Position numbers and translations under genes: made by a program | The notes under the pieces: model-generated | Told to the model about the DNA's origin: nothing | The model's input: the letters and a program-made list of their open reading frames with translations, nothing else | Databases searched by the model: none | Assembly (NCBI GenBank): GCA_021442155.1 | Contig: CM038222.1 | Span: forward strand, 26,398,148 to 26,462,147 | DNA: 64,000 nucleotides | Source: Cymbidium sinense | Lineage: Eukaryota > Streptophyta > Magnoliopsida > Asparagales > Orchidaceae | Reading direction: 5' to 3' | Part shown: positions 23,758-36,887 of the stretch, one piece after another | Numbering within the stretch: the stretch's first letter is position 1 | Layout: each line of letters starts with the position of its first letter

Positions 23758-26700
23758 AACCAAAAACTTAAACCCTAAATAAAAACCTAAACCCTAGACC
23801 TAAAACCTAAACCCTAAACCCTAAACCCTAATCCCTAAAAACCCTAAACCCTAAATCCTAAATCCTAAACCCTAAAACCCTAATCCCTAAACCCTAAATC
23901 CTAAACCCTAAGACATAAAACCTAAACCCCAAACCTTAAACCCTAAACCTAAACCATCAGCTAACCCTAAACCCTAAACCCTAAAACCTAAAAACATAAA
24001 CCAAAACTATATAAAAACTAAAATTAAAATAAATAAATAAACCTAAAACAAACTAAAATAAAAATAAGTAAAATAAAAACCTAAATTAAAACATAAACTT
24101 AAACCTAAACCTAAACCTAAAATAAAATAAAATTAAAATTAAAGTAAAATAAAATTAATAAAAACCTAAACTAAACTAAAAATTAAAAAAACCTAAATTA
24201 AATAAAAACTAAGCCTAAAATAAAAATATAATAAACCTAAAATGAAATAAAATAAAAACTAAATAAAAACCTAAACCTAAAATTCACAAAATAAAACCTA
24301 AAAGTAAATAAAATAAACCTAACCTTAAATAAAAAACTTACCTAAATAAAAAAATAAAATAAACCACAACATGAACTAAAATAAACTAAACTAAAATAAA
24401 TAAAACCTAATGCTAAACCTAAAATAAATTAAACCTAAACTAAACCTAAATAAAATAAAATAAATAAAATAAACCTAAACTAAAAAAAAAAAAGCTAAAA
24501 AATAAACCTAAAATTAAAACCTAAAACCTAAATCTAAAAAAAATAAAATAAAATAAAACCTAAACTAAACCACAAAATAATAAAATAAAACCTAAACCTA
24601 AAATAAAATAAAATAAAACTAAATAAAAAAAATAAACCTAAACCTAAACCTAAACCTATAAAATAAACTAAAATAAAAAACTTAAATTAAAATAAATGAA
24701 CTTAAAATAAATAAACTAAACTAAATAAAGATAAAAATAAACCTAAATAAAAATAAAAATAAAATAAGCTAAAATAAATAAAAAATAAACTAAATAAACT
24801 AAGACCATCCAGTTCACTTAATTTAAAAAAAATAAAAATAATAATAATGGCCACACCACAACCCCAAATTAAACCAAAATCCTAGTGACCTAAATCCTCC
24901 CAGATCCAAAACCATAACCTTAAACGTGAGCCCTCCACACTTCCCAAACTCTACCCTAGGCCTTCACCCCTACCCTAAAATCTGACCAGGCCTAAACCCC
25001 AAACCCTAAACCCCAAACTCTAAACCATAAACACCTAAAAACCTAAACTAAATAAAACCTCAAAATAAAATAAATGAAAATACATAAACCTAAATAAAAT
25101 AAATAATATAAAATAAAATAAAAACCTAAACTAAGACCTAACCTAAACCTAAACCTAAATGTAAAAATAAAATAAAATAAAAAATAAAAAGTAAACTAAA
25201 ATAAAATAAATAAAACCTAAACTACTAAAAATAAAATAAACATAAAATAAAATCTAAATAAAATAAAACTAAACATAAAATATAAATAAAATAAGCCTAA
25301 AATAAAATAAATTAAAAAATAAATAAAAACCTGAACTTAAAAAATAAAACCAAAAAATAAATAAAAAATAAAATTTAAACCCTAAACAAAAAAGAAAATC
25401 CAATACCTAAAATAAATAAAATAAAATAAACGTCAACCTAAACTAAAATAAACTAAACTAAAATTAAAAAAACCTAAACCCTAAACTAAATAAAATAAAA
25501 TAAACTAAAAATAAACCTAAACCTAAAATAAAAATTAAAATGTAAAAATAAACCTAAAATAAAAACCTAAAACCTAAATTAAAAAAATAAAATAAAACAT
25601 ACCATACCTAAAATAAAATAAACCTAAACCTAAAATAAATTAAAATAAAACTAAAAAAATAAGCATGCACCAAAAAGCTAAACCTAAAAGAAACTAAAAT
25701 AAAACCTAAATTAAAATAAATAAACCTAAAATAAATATTAAATTAAAGAAAATAAAAATAAACCTAAAATAAATATAAATAAAATACTAATAATATTTAA
25801 ACTAAATAAACTTAGCCTCTTGGTTTGCTTATTTTTTTTTAAAACCCTCTAAACCCTGATTTCTGGACCATAAACCCTATCTGTTACTAATAGTATAACA
25901 TGGTGTATACACCTTAGGCTCAAAGCCCAGGCCCAGACCAACCCTGACCTCTCAAGGCCACGGACCTGTACTCTGAATACCCTAGGCCCTACCTGAAAGA
26001 CTAACTAAATCATAAACCTAACACTAAACCATACCCTAAACCATGAAATGAAGGCTAGCCCTACCCTACCCTAAACCCTAGGCCCTAGGCTAGGCTAGGC
26101 CTTGACACTACCCTAAATCTAGATCCTAGACCTTAACCTTTAGGCCTTCCTCCACTAAACCAGGTAAAGTATAACCTAAACTAAAAATGGGCTTAAAAAA
26201 TAAATAGTAAAACCTAAACCTAAATAAAATAATTAAGATAAAACCTAAACCTAACCTAAAAGTAAAATTAAGATAAAATAAAAATAAACTAGATGAAATA
26301 AATAAAACCAAACTAAACTAAAAATAAAATAAAAAGAATAAAACATAAATAAAATAAAACAAACTTTAAATAAAATAAAATAAACCTAAAATAAAATAAA
26401 ATAAAATTAGATAAAAACATAAACCTAAAAAGCTTAATAAAATTAAAAATAACTGGACCCTAACTAAAAAAAAAAAAACCTCTAAAATAATGATATTAAA
26501 ATGAACTAAATAAAATAAATAAAACCTATATAAATAAACTAAACCTAAACACAAACCTAAACTAAATAATTTAATAAACTAAAAATAAACCTAAACTCTA
26601 AAAACTAAAGAAAAATAAAATAAAATAAAACCTATAACCTAAACCTAAAATAAATAAAACCTAATCTAAACCAAAAAAATAAAAATAAAACTAACCTAAA

Positions 26701-27193
26701 AAAAACTCAACTAAAAAATAAACCTAATGAAATAAACTAAAATAAAACCTAAACTAAAATAAATACCCAAAATAAATAAACTAAACTAAATAAAATAAAA
26801 AAAAAACAAAATACTCAAATATAAAAAATAAACTTGATAAACTAAATAAACTTACCAACCGGTTTGCTTAATTCTTTAAAACCCTAAACCCTAAACTGAT
26901 CCCAAACCCTTTAACCCACCCACCAGCAATTCTAGGCCATGACCCACCAAATTCTCCCCTGAGAAACAAACCTCCACTCCACAACTCTACCATAAACAGG
27001 CCCCAAACCCTAAACCTACACTGATCCTACCTTAACTAACTTTCTCTGCAATACCACTGATCATCCACAAAATAACCACTTTAAACCCTCCCTAAACTAA
27101 ATCAAATCCTACCCTAAATCCTCCCTAAACCCTAAACCTTCCCTACCTCCTAAACCCTACACCTTTAAACCTAACTAACACCCTATACCCCAG
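23758..27193 (+). repeat. A-rich/CCCTAAA satellite (second copy, continued)
   Basis: Counterpart of 14,938-18,212: A-rich blocks at 24,000-24,800, 25,030-25,810 and 26,160-26,860, markers near 24,812, 25,822 and 26,865, and variant CCCTAAA blocks (24,880-25,020; 25,900-26,150; 26,900-27,190). Hydrophobic minus-strand readings near 26,100-26,550 are translations of low-complexity A-rich repeat, not genes. Confidence 0.85.
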
Positions 27194-27337
27194 AATGGTG
27201 AACTGATGGGAAGATTGGGATTAATTAGTGTAACTGGCGATGGAGGCGAAGATAGAGGGTTGTGGTTATCATAGTAGTTGTGGGGGATCTTGAGGTACTG
27301 TATTATATTACGGTGGTGGTCAGAGGAGTAGTGGTTA
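27194..27337 (+). pseudogene. GR-RBP retrocopy 11, cut off at the polarity switch
   Basis: AATGGTGAACTGATGGG followed by a diverged glycine tail, partner of the copy at 18,213. It stops at GTGGTTATCATAGTAG, where the sequence changes abruptly to T-rich (TTTAGGG-polarity) repeat. The rest of the tail, the 3' UTR and the A-run are missing, so the polarity switch occurred inside this retrocopy. Confidence 0.82.
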
Positions 27338-27661
27338 TCATAGTAGTTTTATTTTTATTTAATTTAGTTTATTTATTTTAGTTTTATTTATTTTTGTATG
27401 GGTTTTTTTATTTTAGTTTATTTTTTTTGGTTTAGGTTTATGTTCTTTTTTTAGTTTAGTTTTATTTTTATTATTTTTTTTAGTTTTTGTTTTTTTAGCT
27501 TGTCAGCATTTAGGTTTAGGGGTTTTTTTTGGTTTAGTTTTTGGGTTTATGGTTTAGGGTTTAGGGTTTAAGTTTTATGGTTTACGGTCTTAGGGTTTGG
27601 GGTTTAGGGTTTAGGTTTTATGTTTAGGGTTTAAGTTTTAGTTTAGGGTTTAGGGGTTTTG
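27338..27661 (-). repeat. Inverted A-rich/telomere-like block
   Basis: First stretch of opposite polarity: T-rich words (TTTTATTTATTTTAGTT) and then TTTAGGG units on the + strand, i.e. the reverse complement of the module seen to the left. Confidence 0.85.
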
Positions 27662-28145
27662 TTTTTCTTCTTTTAATAGAGAATAAATTCAGACTCAACA
27701 TTTCTTCTTTTTGATTTAATCAACCAAGTAACTCACCAATTTTTCAAGCGGCAACATAGATAAAAAATGAGCACGTATAAAGTAAATCAAAAACCCAAGA
27801 TAATTAGAACCATCTCTACTTTGAAGGAACAGTTCCTTAAGCAGTATATCTGATTGATCATTCTTTAGTTTCTCCAGCTTCCATCAAAACCTCCCCGGCC
27901 TCTTGAATAGGGGGATCCACCATCATATCCCTGATCTCTCCCTCCGCCACCACCATGGCTGTAACCTCCATTCCTCCTCCCGCGTCCATAACCAGTACTA
28001 CTTTGACCACCACATCCATAACCACCAGCACCTCCAGATCCCCCACCACCACTGCGATAATCGTCGCCTTCTCCTTTGCCTCCACCGCCAGATCTAGACT
28101 AAGCCTGGTTGACGGTGATGTTCTACTATTTAGGTTTTGCCCATT
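27662..28145 (-). pseudogene. GR-RBP retrocopy 12, best-preserved C-terminal tail
   Basis: Minus-strand copy. From 28,145 it starts NGQN, then has a small deletion near 28,125 and the shared CAG-to-TAG nonsense codon at 28,101-28,099. After that, 77 sense codons are open from 28,098 to the authentic stop TAA at 27,867-27,865. They read SRSGGGGKGEGDDYRSGGGG and onward to GFDGSWRN. 3' UTR with T-run (A-run on its own strand) at about 27,662. The start region lacks an in-frame ATG and the RRM N-terminus. Confidence 0.88.
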
Positions 28146-31100
28146 CTTGGTGTTTAGGTTTAGGTTTGGGTTTATTAGGTATTAAGGTTTAGTTTTATTT
28201 CTTAATTTATTTAATTAATTTAGTTTTAGGTTTAGGGTTTGGGATTTAGTATTTAGGGTTTAGAGTTAAGGGTTTTAGAGTTTATGCTTTTAGAGTTTAG
28301 GGTTTAGGGATTTTTAGGGTTTAGGGTTTAAGGTTGTAGGTTGTAAGTTGTAGGTTTAGGGTTTAGGGTATAGGATTTAGGGTTTATAGTTTTTTTTTAA
28401 ATTAAGTAAACCAGTAGGTTTATGTTTATTTAGTTTATTTAGTTTATTTTCTATTTATTTTAGTTTATTTTATTTCTAATTTTTTATTTAGATATATTAT
28501 TTAATTTTCTTTTGATTTGTTTATTTATTTTAGTTTTATTTATTTTAATTTCAGTTATTTATTTTTGTTTATTTTTTAGGTTTTGGTTTAGCTTTTTATT
28601 TTATTATTTTTGGTTTAAGTTTTATGTTTTTCTTTAAGGCTTATTTTTAGGTTTCATTATTTAGTTTATTTTTAGTTTATTTTATTTATTTAGTTTAGGT
28701 TTAGGTTTTGGTTTTGGTTTTATTTATTTTAGTTTACTTTATTTTAGTTTATGTTTAGGTTTATTTTATTTTTATTTTAGGTTTAGGTTTTCTTTCTTAG
28801 TTGAAGGTTTAGGTTTAATTTTTTATTTATTTTAGCTTTTATTTTAAGGTTTATTTTTTTAGGTTTAGGTTTTTATTTAGTTTTATATTAATTTATTTTA
28901 TGTTTAATTTTTTTTTATTTAGGTTTTTTATTCCTAGGTATATTTTATTTTTTAATTTAGTTTAGGATTTTATTTATTTTATTTTAGTTTATTTTTATTA
29001 GTATATTTTATTTTATTTTTATGTTTGAGTTTAGGTTTTCGTTTAGGTATTTATTTTATTTTATTATATTATTTTATTTAGGTTTACATATTTTTAGTTA
29101 TTTTATTTTTAAGTTTAGGTTCTTAAGTTTTTAGGGTTTAGGGTTTAGGGTTTTTGAGGTTTATGGTTTAGGATTTAGGGTTATCTTAGGGCTTAGGGTT
29201 TAGGGTTCAGGGTTTAGGATTTTTGGGGTTTATGGTTTAGGGTTTAGGGTTAGTTTAGGGTTTAGGGTTTAGTGTTAGCTTAGGTTTTAGGGTTAACTTA
29301 GGGTATATGGTTTAGGGTTTGTTTAGGGTTTAGGGTTTAGGGTTCAGGGTTTAGGGTTTTTGGGGTTTATTGTTTAGGGTTTAGGGTTAGTTTAGGGTTT
29401 AGGGTTTAGGGTTATGGTTAGGGTTTAGGGTTTAGGGTTTATGATTTAGGGTGTGGGAGTTAGGGTTTAGTGTTTAGGGTTTAGGGTTTATGGCTTAGGG
29501 TTTATTTAGGCTTCTTGGTTTAAGGTTTAGTGTTTAGGGTTTTTTTAATTTATTTGGTTTTGCATTTAGGGTTTAGGGTTTTTGGGTTTTGGGTTTTGGG
29601 ATAAGGGTTTAGGGTTTAGGGTTTTGGGTTTTGGGTTTTAGGGTATAGGGTTTAGGGTTGTGGATTTGGGGTTTAAAGTTTATGATTTAGGCTTAGTTTT
29701 AAGATTTATTTAGTTTAATTTTTTATTTTAGGTTATTTTATTTTTATTTAGTTTAGTTTATTTATTTTAGTTTAGGTTTTTTATTTTAGTATATTTTTTA
29801 GGTTTAGGTTTAGGTTTATATTTATTTTTTAGTTTAGTTTTATTTTATTTTTATTTTTTAAGTTTATGTTTTATTTTTTATTTTTAGGTTTAGGTTTAAG
29901 TTTTTATTTTATCTTTTTAGGTTTAGGTTTTAGGTTTTTTGTTTTAAGTTTATTTTAGGTTTATATTTTATTTTAGGTTTTAGTTTATTTTAGTTTATTT
30001 TATTTTATTTAGTTTAGGTTTAGGTTTAGGTTTAGTTTATTTTGGGTTAAGGATTAGGTTTTATTTTTATTTTTTGTTTAGGGATCAGTATTAATTTTTA
30101 TTTATTTTAATTTTTTATTTTTAATATTATTATTTAGGTTTAGGTTTTTAAATGGTTTTTATTTTATTTTATTTTAAGTTTATTTTATTTTTATTTTAGG
30201 TTTAGTTTTTATTTTATTTATGTTTTTGTTTTTTAGTTTAGTTAAGGTTTTATTTATTTTATTTTAGTTTAGTTTTTATTTTTTTTATTTTATTTTCTTT
30301 TTAGGTTTACGTTTAGGTTTAGGTTTTAGTTTATCTTTTTATTTTATTATATTTATTTATTTATTTTATTTTTAGGTTTTATTTAGTTTAGGTTTAGGGT
30401 TTAGCATTTAGGGTTTAGGGTTTAAGGTTTTGGGTAAGGGGTTAAGGGTTTAGGTTTTTAGGTTTAGGGTTTAGGGGTTTAAGGTTTATGTATTATGGTT
30501 CAAAGTTTAGTGTGTAGGCTTTAAGGTTTAGGGTTTTTAGGGTTTTGGGTTTAGGGTTAGCTTAAGGTTTAGTGTTAGTTTAGGGTTTATGGTTTAGTGT
30601 TTGGCTTTAGGGTTTAAAGTTTATATCGTTTAGGGTTTAGGGTTTAGGGTTTAGGGTTTTAGGGTTTAGGGTATAGGGTTTAGGGTTAGGTTCAGGCTTT
30701 AGGGTATAGGGATTTGGATTTAGTTTGATTATTTAGGGTTTAGGGTTGTAGGTTTAGGGTTTAGGAGTTTAGGTTAGTTTAGTTCAAAGTTTAGGTTTAA
30801 TATTTAATTTAGGGTTTAGTGTTTAAAGTTTAGGGTTTTAGTTTAGGGTTTAAGTTTATTTAGTTGAGGGTTTAGTGTTTAAACTTTAGGTTTAAGTTTT
30901 ATAGTTTAGGGTTTAAGGTTTAGGTTTAGGTTGATTTAAGGTTTAAGTTTAGGGTTTTAAGGTTTTTAAGGTAGTAGGTTTAAGGTTAGGGTTAGGTTTA
31001 GGAGTTTAGTTTGGTTTATAGTTTAAAGTTTAGATTTATGATTGATTATAGTTTTAGGTTAGGGTAGTTTAGGTTTAGTAGAGTTGAGTTTAGGTTTAAT

Positions 31101-32444
31101 GTTTAGATTTAGGGTTTAGGGTTTAAGGTTTAGAATTTAGGTTTTAGGTTTAAGTTTATTTAGGAGTTTTAAGTTTTAAAGGTTTAGAGTTTATAGTTTA
31201 GGGTTAGGAAGGTTTAGGTTTTATAGTTTAAGTTTAGTAGGATTAGAGTTTAGGGTTTACAATTTTAGTTTAGGGTATAGTGTTGTTTTAGTTTAGGGTT
31301 GGGTAGGGTTTAGGGTTTAGGGTTCAAGGTTTAGGGTTTAGGTTGAGTTGTTTTAAGGTTTAGGTTTAGGTTTTAGGATTTAGGTATAGGGTTTAGGGTT
31401 TAGGTTTCTTTTTAAATAATTAAAAAATTATTAGGGTTCATTTAGATTATTTTATTTATTTTAGTTTATTTTTTTATTTTTTATTTTTCTTTATGTTTAT
31501 TTTTTATTTTATTTAATTCAGTTTATTTATTTTTGTTTAAATTTTTTATTTTAGTTTATTTTTTAGGTTTAGGTTTATGTTCATTTTTTAGTATAGTTTT
31601 ATTTTTATTTTATTTTTTTAGTTTCAATTTTATTTTTTTCTTTTAGGTTTAGACTTATGTTTTTATTTTATTTTTTAGATTTAGGTTTTAGGTTTTTATT
31701 TTAAGTTTATTTTTATGTTTTATTTTTTAGCTTATGTTTAGGTTTATTTTTATTTTATTTTATTTTATTTAGGGTTTAGGTTTAGGTGCAGGTTTAGTTT
31801 ATTTTAGGTTTAGGTTTTATTTATTTTAGGTTACATTTAGGTTTATTTATTTTTATTTTAGGTTTACATTTTTTTTAGTTTGGGGTTTTGGTTTTATTTT
31901 TTATTTAGTTTTAGGTTTATTATTTAGGTTTAGGTTTTTATTTAATATTTAATATATTTTAATCTAGGTTTATTTTATTTTAATTTTAGGTTTAGTTTTT
32001 ATTTTATCTATGTTTTTATTTTTTTTTAGTTTACTTTAGCTTTTTATTTATTTTATTTTATTTAGTTTTATTTTTAATTTTATTTTCTTTTTAGGTTTAG
32101 GTTTTGGTTTAGCTTTTAGTTTAGTTTTTTAATTTTTTTAATATTTTATTTTATTTTGGTTTAGGTTTTATTTAGTTTAGGTTTATGTTTTTAGCTTTTT
32201 ACGGGTTAGGGTTTAGGGTTAGTTGAGGGTTTAGTGTTTAAGGTTTAGGGTTGGGGATTAGGGTTTGGGGTTTAGGGTTTACGCTTTAGGGTTTAGGGTT
32301 TAGGTTTTAGGGTTTAGGGTTTAGGGTTTATTATTTTATGGTTTAAGGTTTAGGATTTATGGTTTTTAGGGTTTAGGGTTTAGTGTTTAGGTTTTAGGTT
32401 TTTGGTCAAGGGTTCAGGTTTTAGTTTAGGGTTTAGGTTTATTT
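28146..32444 (-). repeat. TTTAGGG/T-rich satellite
   Basis: Inverted-polarity modules. Marker (AATTAAGTAAACCAGTAGG) at about 28,397, T-rich blocks at 28,420-29,110, 29,700-30,390 and 31,430-32,190. Clean TTTAGGG stretches are at 29,120-29,680 and 30,390-30,720. A more variable block lies at 30,750-31,400. The T-rich blocks are reverse complements of the A-rich blocks on the left side. No gene seen. Confidence 0.88.
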
Positions 32445-32705
32445 GTTCCTTTTAACAGAGAATAAATTTAGATTCAACATTTCTTCTTTTTGATTTCATC
32501 AACCAATTAACACACCAAGTTTTCTAAGACACAAGCGATGACAGATAAAAGATGAGCACGCATAGAGAAAATCAAAAACCCTAGATAACTAGAACAGTCT
32601 CTACCGTAAAGTAAGTTCCATAAGTAGTAGATCAGATCGGTCGTTCTTCAATTTCTCTAGTTCCCATCAGAACCACCCGACCCACTGGGTGTGAGTGGTG
32701 ATATT
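32445..32705 (-). pseudogene. GR-RBP retrocopy 13, 3' half only
   Basis: Minus-strand 3' UTR plus the last few codons (GRVVLMGTREIEE-like reading around the old NWRN stop, near 32,660-32,680). A deletion then joins to GGTGATATTTTAGG, which looks like residue of the RRM end (GTGATGTT in copy 12). RRM remnant and glycine tail are lost. Confidence 0.8.
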
Positions 32706-35700
32706 TTAGGTTTATGTTTAAGTTTATTAGGGTTTAGGGTTTAGGTTTAGGTTTTGTTATTATGTACTAAAGTTTAGGGTTAGGGTTTAGTATTTAGGGT
32801 TTAGGGTTTAAGGTGTAGGCTTTGGAGTTTAGGGTTTTAGGGTTTATGCTTATAGGGTTTTGGGTTTAGGATTAGGGTTTAGGGTTGTAGGTTTAGGCTT
32901 TACTTTTCTGGGTTAGTTTTAGGGTTTAGGTTTTCAGGTTTACGGTTTAGGGTTTTGGGTTTAGGTTTTTTTAAAAAAAAAAATTAAGTAAATTGATAGG
33001 TTTAGGTTTGTTTAGTTTATTTAGTTATTTATTTATTTATTTATTTATTTTAATTTATTTTATTTTTATTTTTATTTAAGTTTATTTTTTATTTTTATTT
33101 ATTTTATTTTTTATTTTTATTTATTTTATTTATTTATTTTATGTTTATTTATTTTTGTTTAGGTTTTCTATTTTATCTTTTTTTTTTAGATTTAAGTTTA
33201 GGTTTATCTTAATTTTTTAGTTTAGTTTTATTTTTATTTTATTTTTTAGCTTTAGGTTTTATTTATTATTTTCAGGTTTAGGTTTAGGTTTATATTTTAT
33301 TTTTTTAGGTATAGGTTTTAGTTTTTTTATATTAGTTTAATTTTTAAGTTTTATTTTTAGTTTAAGTTGGGTTTATTTTTGTTAATTTTATTTTATTTAG
33401 TTTAGGGTTTAGGATTAGTTTATTTTAGGTTTAGGTTTATGTTTTATTTATTTTATTTTAGGTTTAGGTTTATGTTTTACTTATTTTTTATTTAGTTTAA
33501 GTTTATTTTATTTTTTAGTTTAGGCTTTAGGTTTAATTTTTATTTATTTTAGGTTTATTTTTTTAGGTTTAAGTTTTAGTTTGTTTTATTTTATTTTATT
33601 TTATGTTTATTTTTTATTTTATTTTATTTTTATTTTATTTTTAGTTTTATTTTAAGTTTGTTTTAATTTTTTTTAGTTTAGTTTATATTTTTATTTATTT
33701 TATTATAGTTTAGTTTTTATTTTTATTTTATTTTAGGTTTAGGTTTTAGTGTAGGTTTTTATTTTATTTTAATTTTTTTATTTTATTTAGATTTAGATTT
33801 TATTTATTTATTTTATTTGTAGGTTTTATTTAGTTTAGGTTTAGGTTTTTAGCTTTTTAGGGTTTAGGGTTTAAGGCTTAAATTGAAGGATTTGGGTTTT
33901 AAGATTTAGGGTTTAGGGTTGTATATTTTAGGGATTAAGGTTAAGGGTTTAGGTTTAGGGTTTTGGGTTTAGGGTTTAGGATTTTAGCGTTTAGGGTTTA
34001 GTGTTTAGGGTTTTTATTTTATTTTATTTTATTTTATTTTACTTATCCATTTTTTTAAATTAAATAAATTGGTAGGTTTAGGTTTTTTTTAGTTTATTTT
34101 TTATTTACTTTAGTTTATTTTGTTTTTTAATTTTTATTTAAGTTTATTTTTTATTTTTATGTAGTTTTTTTTATTTATGTTTATTTATTTTATTTTATTT
34201 TTTAGGTTTAGGTTTAGGTTTAAGTTTCTGTTTTAGTTTACTTTTATTCTTATTTATTTATTTTTCAAGTTTAGAATTTTTTTTTATTTCTAGGTTTAGG
34301 TTTAGGTTTTCACTTTATAATTTTAGGTTTAGGTTTTAGGTTTTAATTTTTTGTTTATTTTTAGGTATTATTTTTTAGTTTAGGTTTAGGTTTATTTTTA
34401 GTTTAGTTTATTTTGTTTATTTTAGGTTTAGGTTAAGGTTTCATTTATTTTAGGTTTAGGTTTAGGTTTTATTTATTTTAGTTTAGTTTATCTTAGTTTA
34501 GGTTTAGGTTTATTTTATTTTTATTTTAGGTTTAGGTTTTTTTTAGTTTAGGATTTTGGTTTTATTTTTATTTATTTTTAGGTTTTATTTTTAAGATTAT
34601 TTTTAGGTTTAGGTTTTTATTTAGTTTTTATTTTATTTTATTTTAGGTTTATTTTATTTTTGTTTTAGGTTTAGTTTTTATTTTATTTAGGTTTTTTATT
34701 TTCTTAGTTTAGTTTAGGTTCTTATTTCTTTTATTTTTGTTTAGTTTTATTTTATTTTATTTTATTTTTTAGGTTTAGGTTTAGGTTTAGGTTTTAATTT
34801 ATGTTTTAATTTTATTTTATCTTTTAATTTTATTTTGTTTTATGTTTTTTTATTTATTTTATATTTAGGTTTTCTTTTTTTGGGTTTAGGTTTTTAGGTT
34901 TTTAGGGTTTATGGCTTAGGATTTATGTTTAAGGCTTTTATTTTAGGTTAATTTTTAGGTTTAATTTTTTAGTTTAGGTTTAGGTTTATTTCTAGTTTAT
35001 TTTATTTTATTTAGTTTAGGGTTTAGGTTTATTTTATTTTAGGCTTTTATTTTATTTTCTTTTAGGTTTATGTTTCGATTTTATTTGTTTTAGTTTAGTT
35101 TATCGTAGTTTAGTTTTAGGCTTATTTTATTTTATTTATTTTATTTTTAGTTTAGGGTTTGTGTTTTATTTTTTATTTAGTTTTAGGTTTATTTGTTAAT
35201 TTTAGGTTTTTATTTAGTTTTTCTTTTATTTTATTTTAGGTTTATTTTTTTATTTTAAGTATAGTTTTTATTTTATTTAATTTTTTATTCTAAGGTTTAT
35301 TTTATTTTTTAGTTTAGTTTAGGTTTTCAATTATTATTTTTAGTTTATTTTCATTTTTTATTTTATTTTACTTTTAGGTTTAGGTTTAAGTTTTAGTTTA
35401 GGTTTTTATTTTATTTTTAGGTTTTATTTACTTGAGGTTTAGGTTTTTAGGTTGTTTGGGTTTAGCATTTATGGTTTTAGGTTTAGGGTTTTAGGGTTTA
35501 GGGTTTTAGGGTTTAGTGTTTAGGGTTAGGGTTTAGGGTTTAATGTTTAGTGTTTAAGCTTTAGGGTTTTGTGCTTTTAGGGTTTAGGGTTTGGTTTAGC
35601 TTAGGGTTTAAGCTTAATTTAGGGTTTATGGTTTAGGGCTTAGGGCGTAAGCATTAGGGTTTAGGGTTTTTAGGGTTTAAGGTTTTAGATTTTAGGGTTA

Positions 35701-36827
35701 GGGGTTTAGGGTTAGGGTTAGGGATAGGGTTTAGGGTTTAGGGTTTAGGGTTTAGGGTTTAGGGTTTACAGCTTAGGGATATAAGTTTAGCGTTCAAGGT
35801 TTAGAGTTAGTTTTAGGGTTTAGGATTTAAGGTTTAGGGTTTATGGTTTAAGGTTTAGGATTTTTTTTAAATTAGATAGGTTTAGTTTTGTTTATTTATT
35901 TTAATTTTTATCAATTTTAGTTTATTTTATTCTTTATTTTTATTTAGGTTTATTTTTTAATTTTCTTTAGTTTATTTTATTTATTTTAGTTTAGGTTTTT
36001 TTATTTTAGTTTACTTTTTAGGTTTAGGTTTAGGTTTATGTTTATTTTTTAGTTTAGTTTTATTTTTATTTTATTTTTTTGGTTTACAAATTATTTTTTA
36101 TTTTTAGGTTTAGGTTTAGGTTTTTATTTTATTTTTTTTGGTTTAGGTTTTAGATTTTTATTTTAGGTTTATTTTTAGGTTTTATTTTATTAGTTTAGGT
36201 TTAGGTTTATTTTTAGTTTATTTTATTTTATTTAGTTTAGGGTTTAGGCTTCATTTATTTCAGGTTTAGGTTTTATTTATTTTAGTTTAGTTTATTTTAG
36301 TTTATGTTTTGGTTTATTTTATTTTGTTTATTTTAGGTTTAGGTTTTTTTTTAGTTTAAGGTTTAGGTTTTATTTTTTTATTTATTTTTAGGTTTTTTTT
36401 ATGTTTATTTTATAGGTTTAGGTTTATATTTAGTTTTTATTTTATTTTATTTTAGGTTTATTTTAGGTTTATTTTATTTTTATTATACATTTAGATTTTA
36501 TTTTTTTAGGTTTTTTATTCTTTGGTTTATTTTATTTTTCTTTACATTAGGTTTTAATTTAATTTAATTTAGTTTAGTTTTTATTTTTTATTTTATTTTA
36601 TTTTTAGGTTTAGGTTTAAGTTTTCATTTTATTTTATTTTATTATTTTAGTTAGTTTTAGGTTTATTTATTTATTTTATTTAGTTTAGGTTTAGGTTTTT
36701 AGGTTTTTAGGGTTTTGGGTTTAGGGTTTAGGGTTTGGGGTTTAGGGTTTAGGCTTTAGGGTTGTAGATTTTTGAGATTAGGGTTAAGAGTTTAGGGTTT
36801 AGGGTATTAGGGTTTAGGGTTTTTATT
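32706..36827 (-). repeat. TTTAGGG/T-rich satellite
   Basis: Markers at about 32,977, 34,058 and 35,870; T-rich blocks at 33,000-33,850, 34,080-34,900, 34,940-35,450 and 35,890-36,700; TTTAGGG blocks between them, including a run of about six units near 35,725-35,770. No gene seen. Confidence 0.88.
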
Positions 36828-36887
36828 ATTTTTAATTTTTTTATTAGTATTTTATTATTATTATTTTTTATTTTTTTATTTTAGGAA

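Larger units (their letters stand above)
21878..27337 (+). repeat. 5.4-kb direct duplication, copy 2
   Basis: Begins exactly where the LTR-like insert ends and terminates at the polarity switch. Substitutions and length changes relative to copy 1 are concentrated in the CCCTAAA-type blocks; the A-rich blocks and GRP parts match better. Confidence 0.85.

Noticed and set aside
26126..26554. Hydrophobic minus-strand ORFs
   Set aside because: Translations of low-complexity A-rich satellite; no domain and poor conservation in the duplicate block.
27194..27480. Relic of a telomere-telomere chromosome fusion
   Set aside because: A fusion gives TTTAGGG followed by CCCTAAA on one strand; here the order is reversed.
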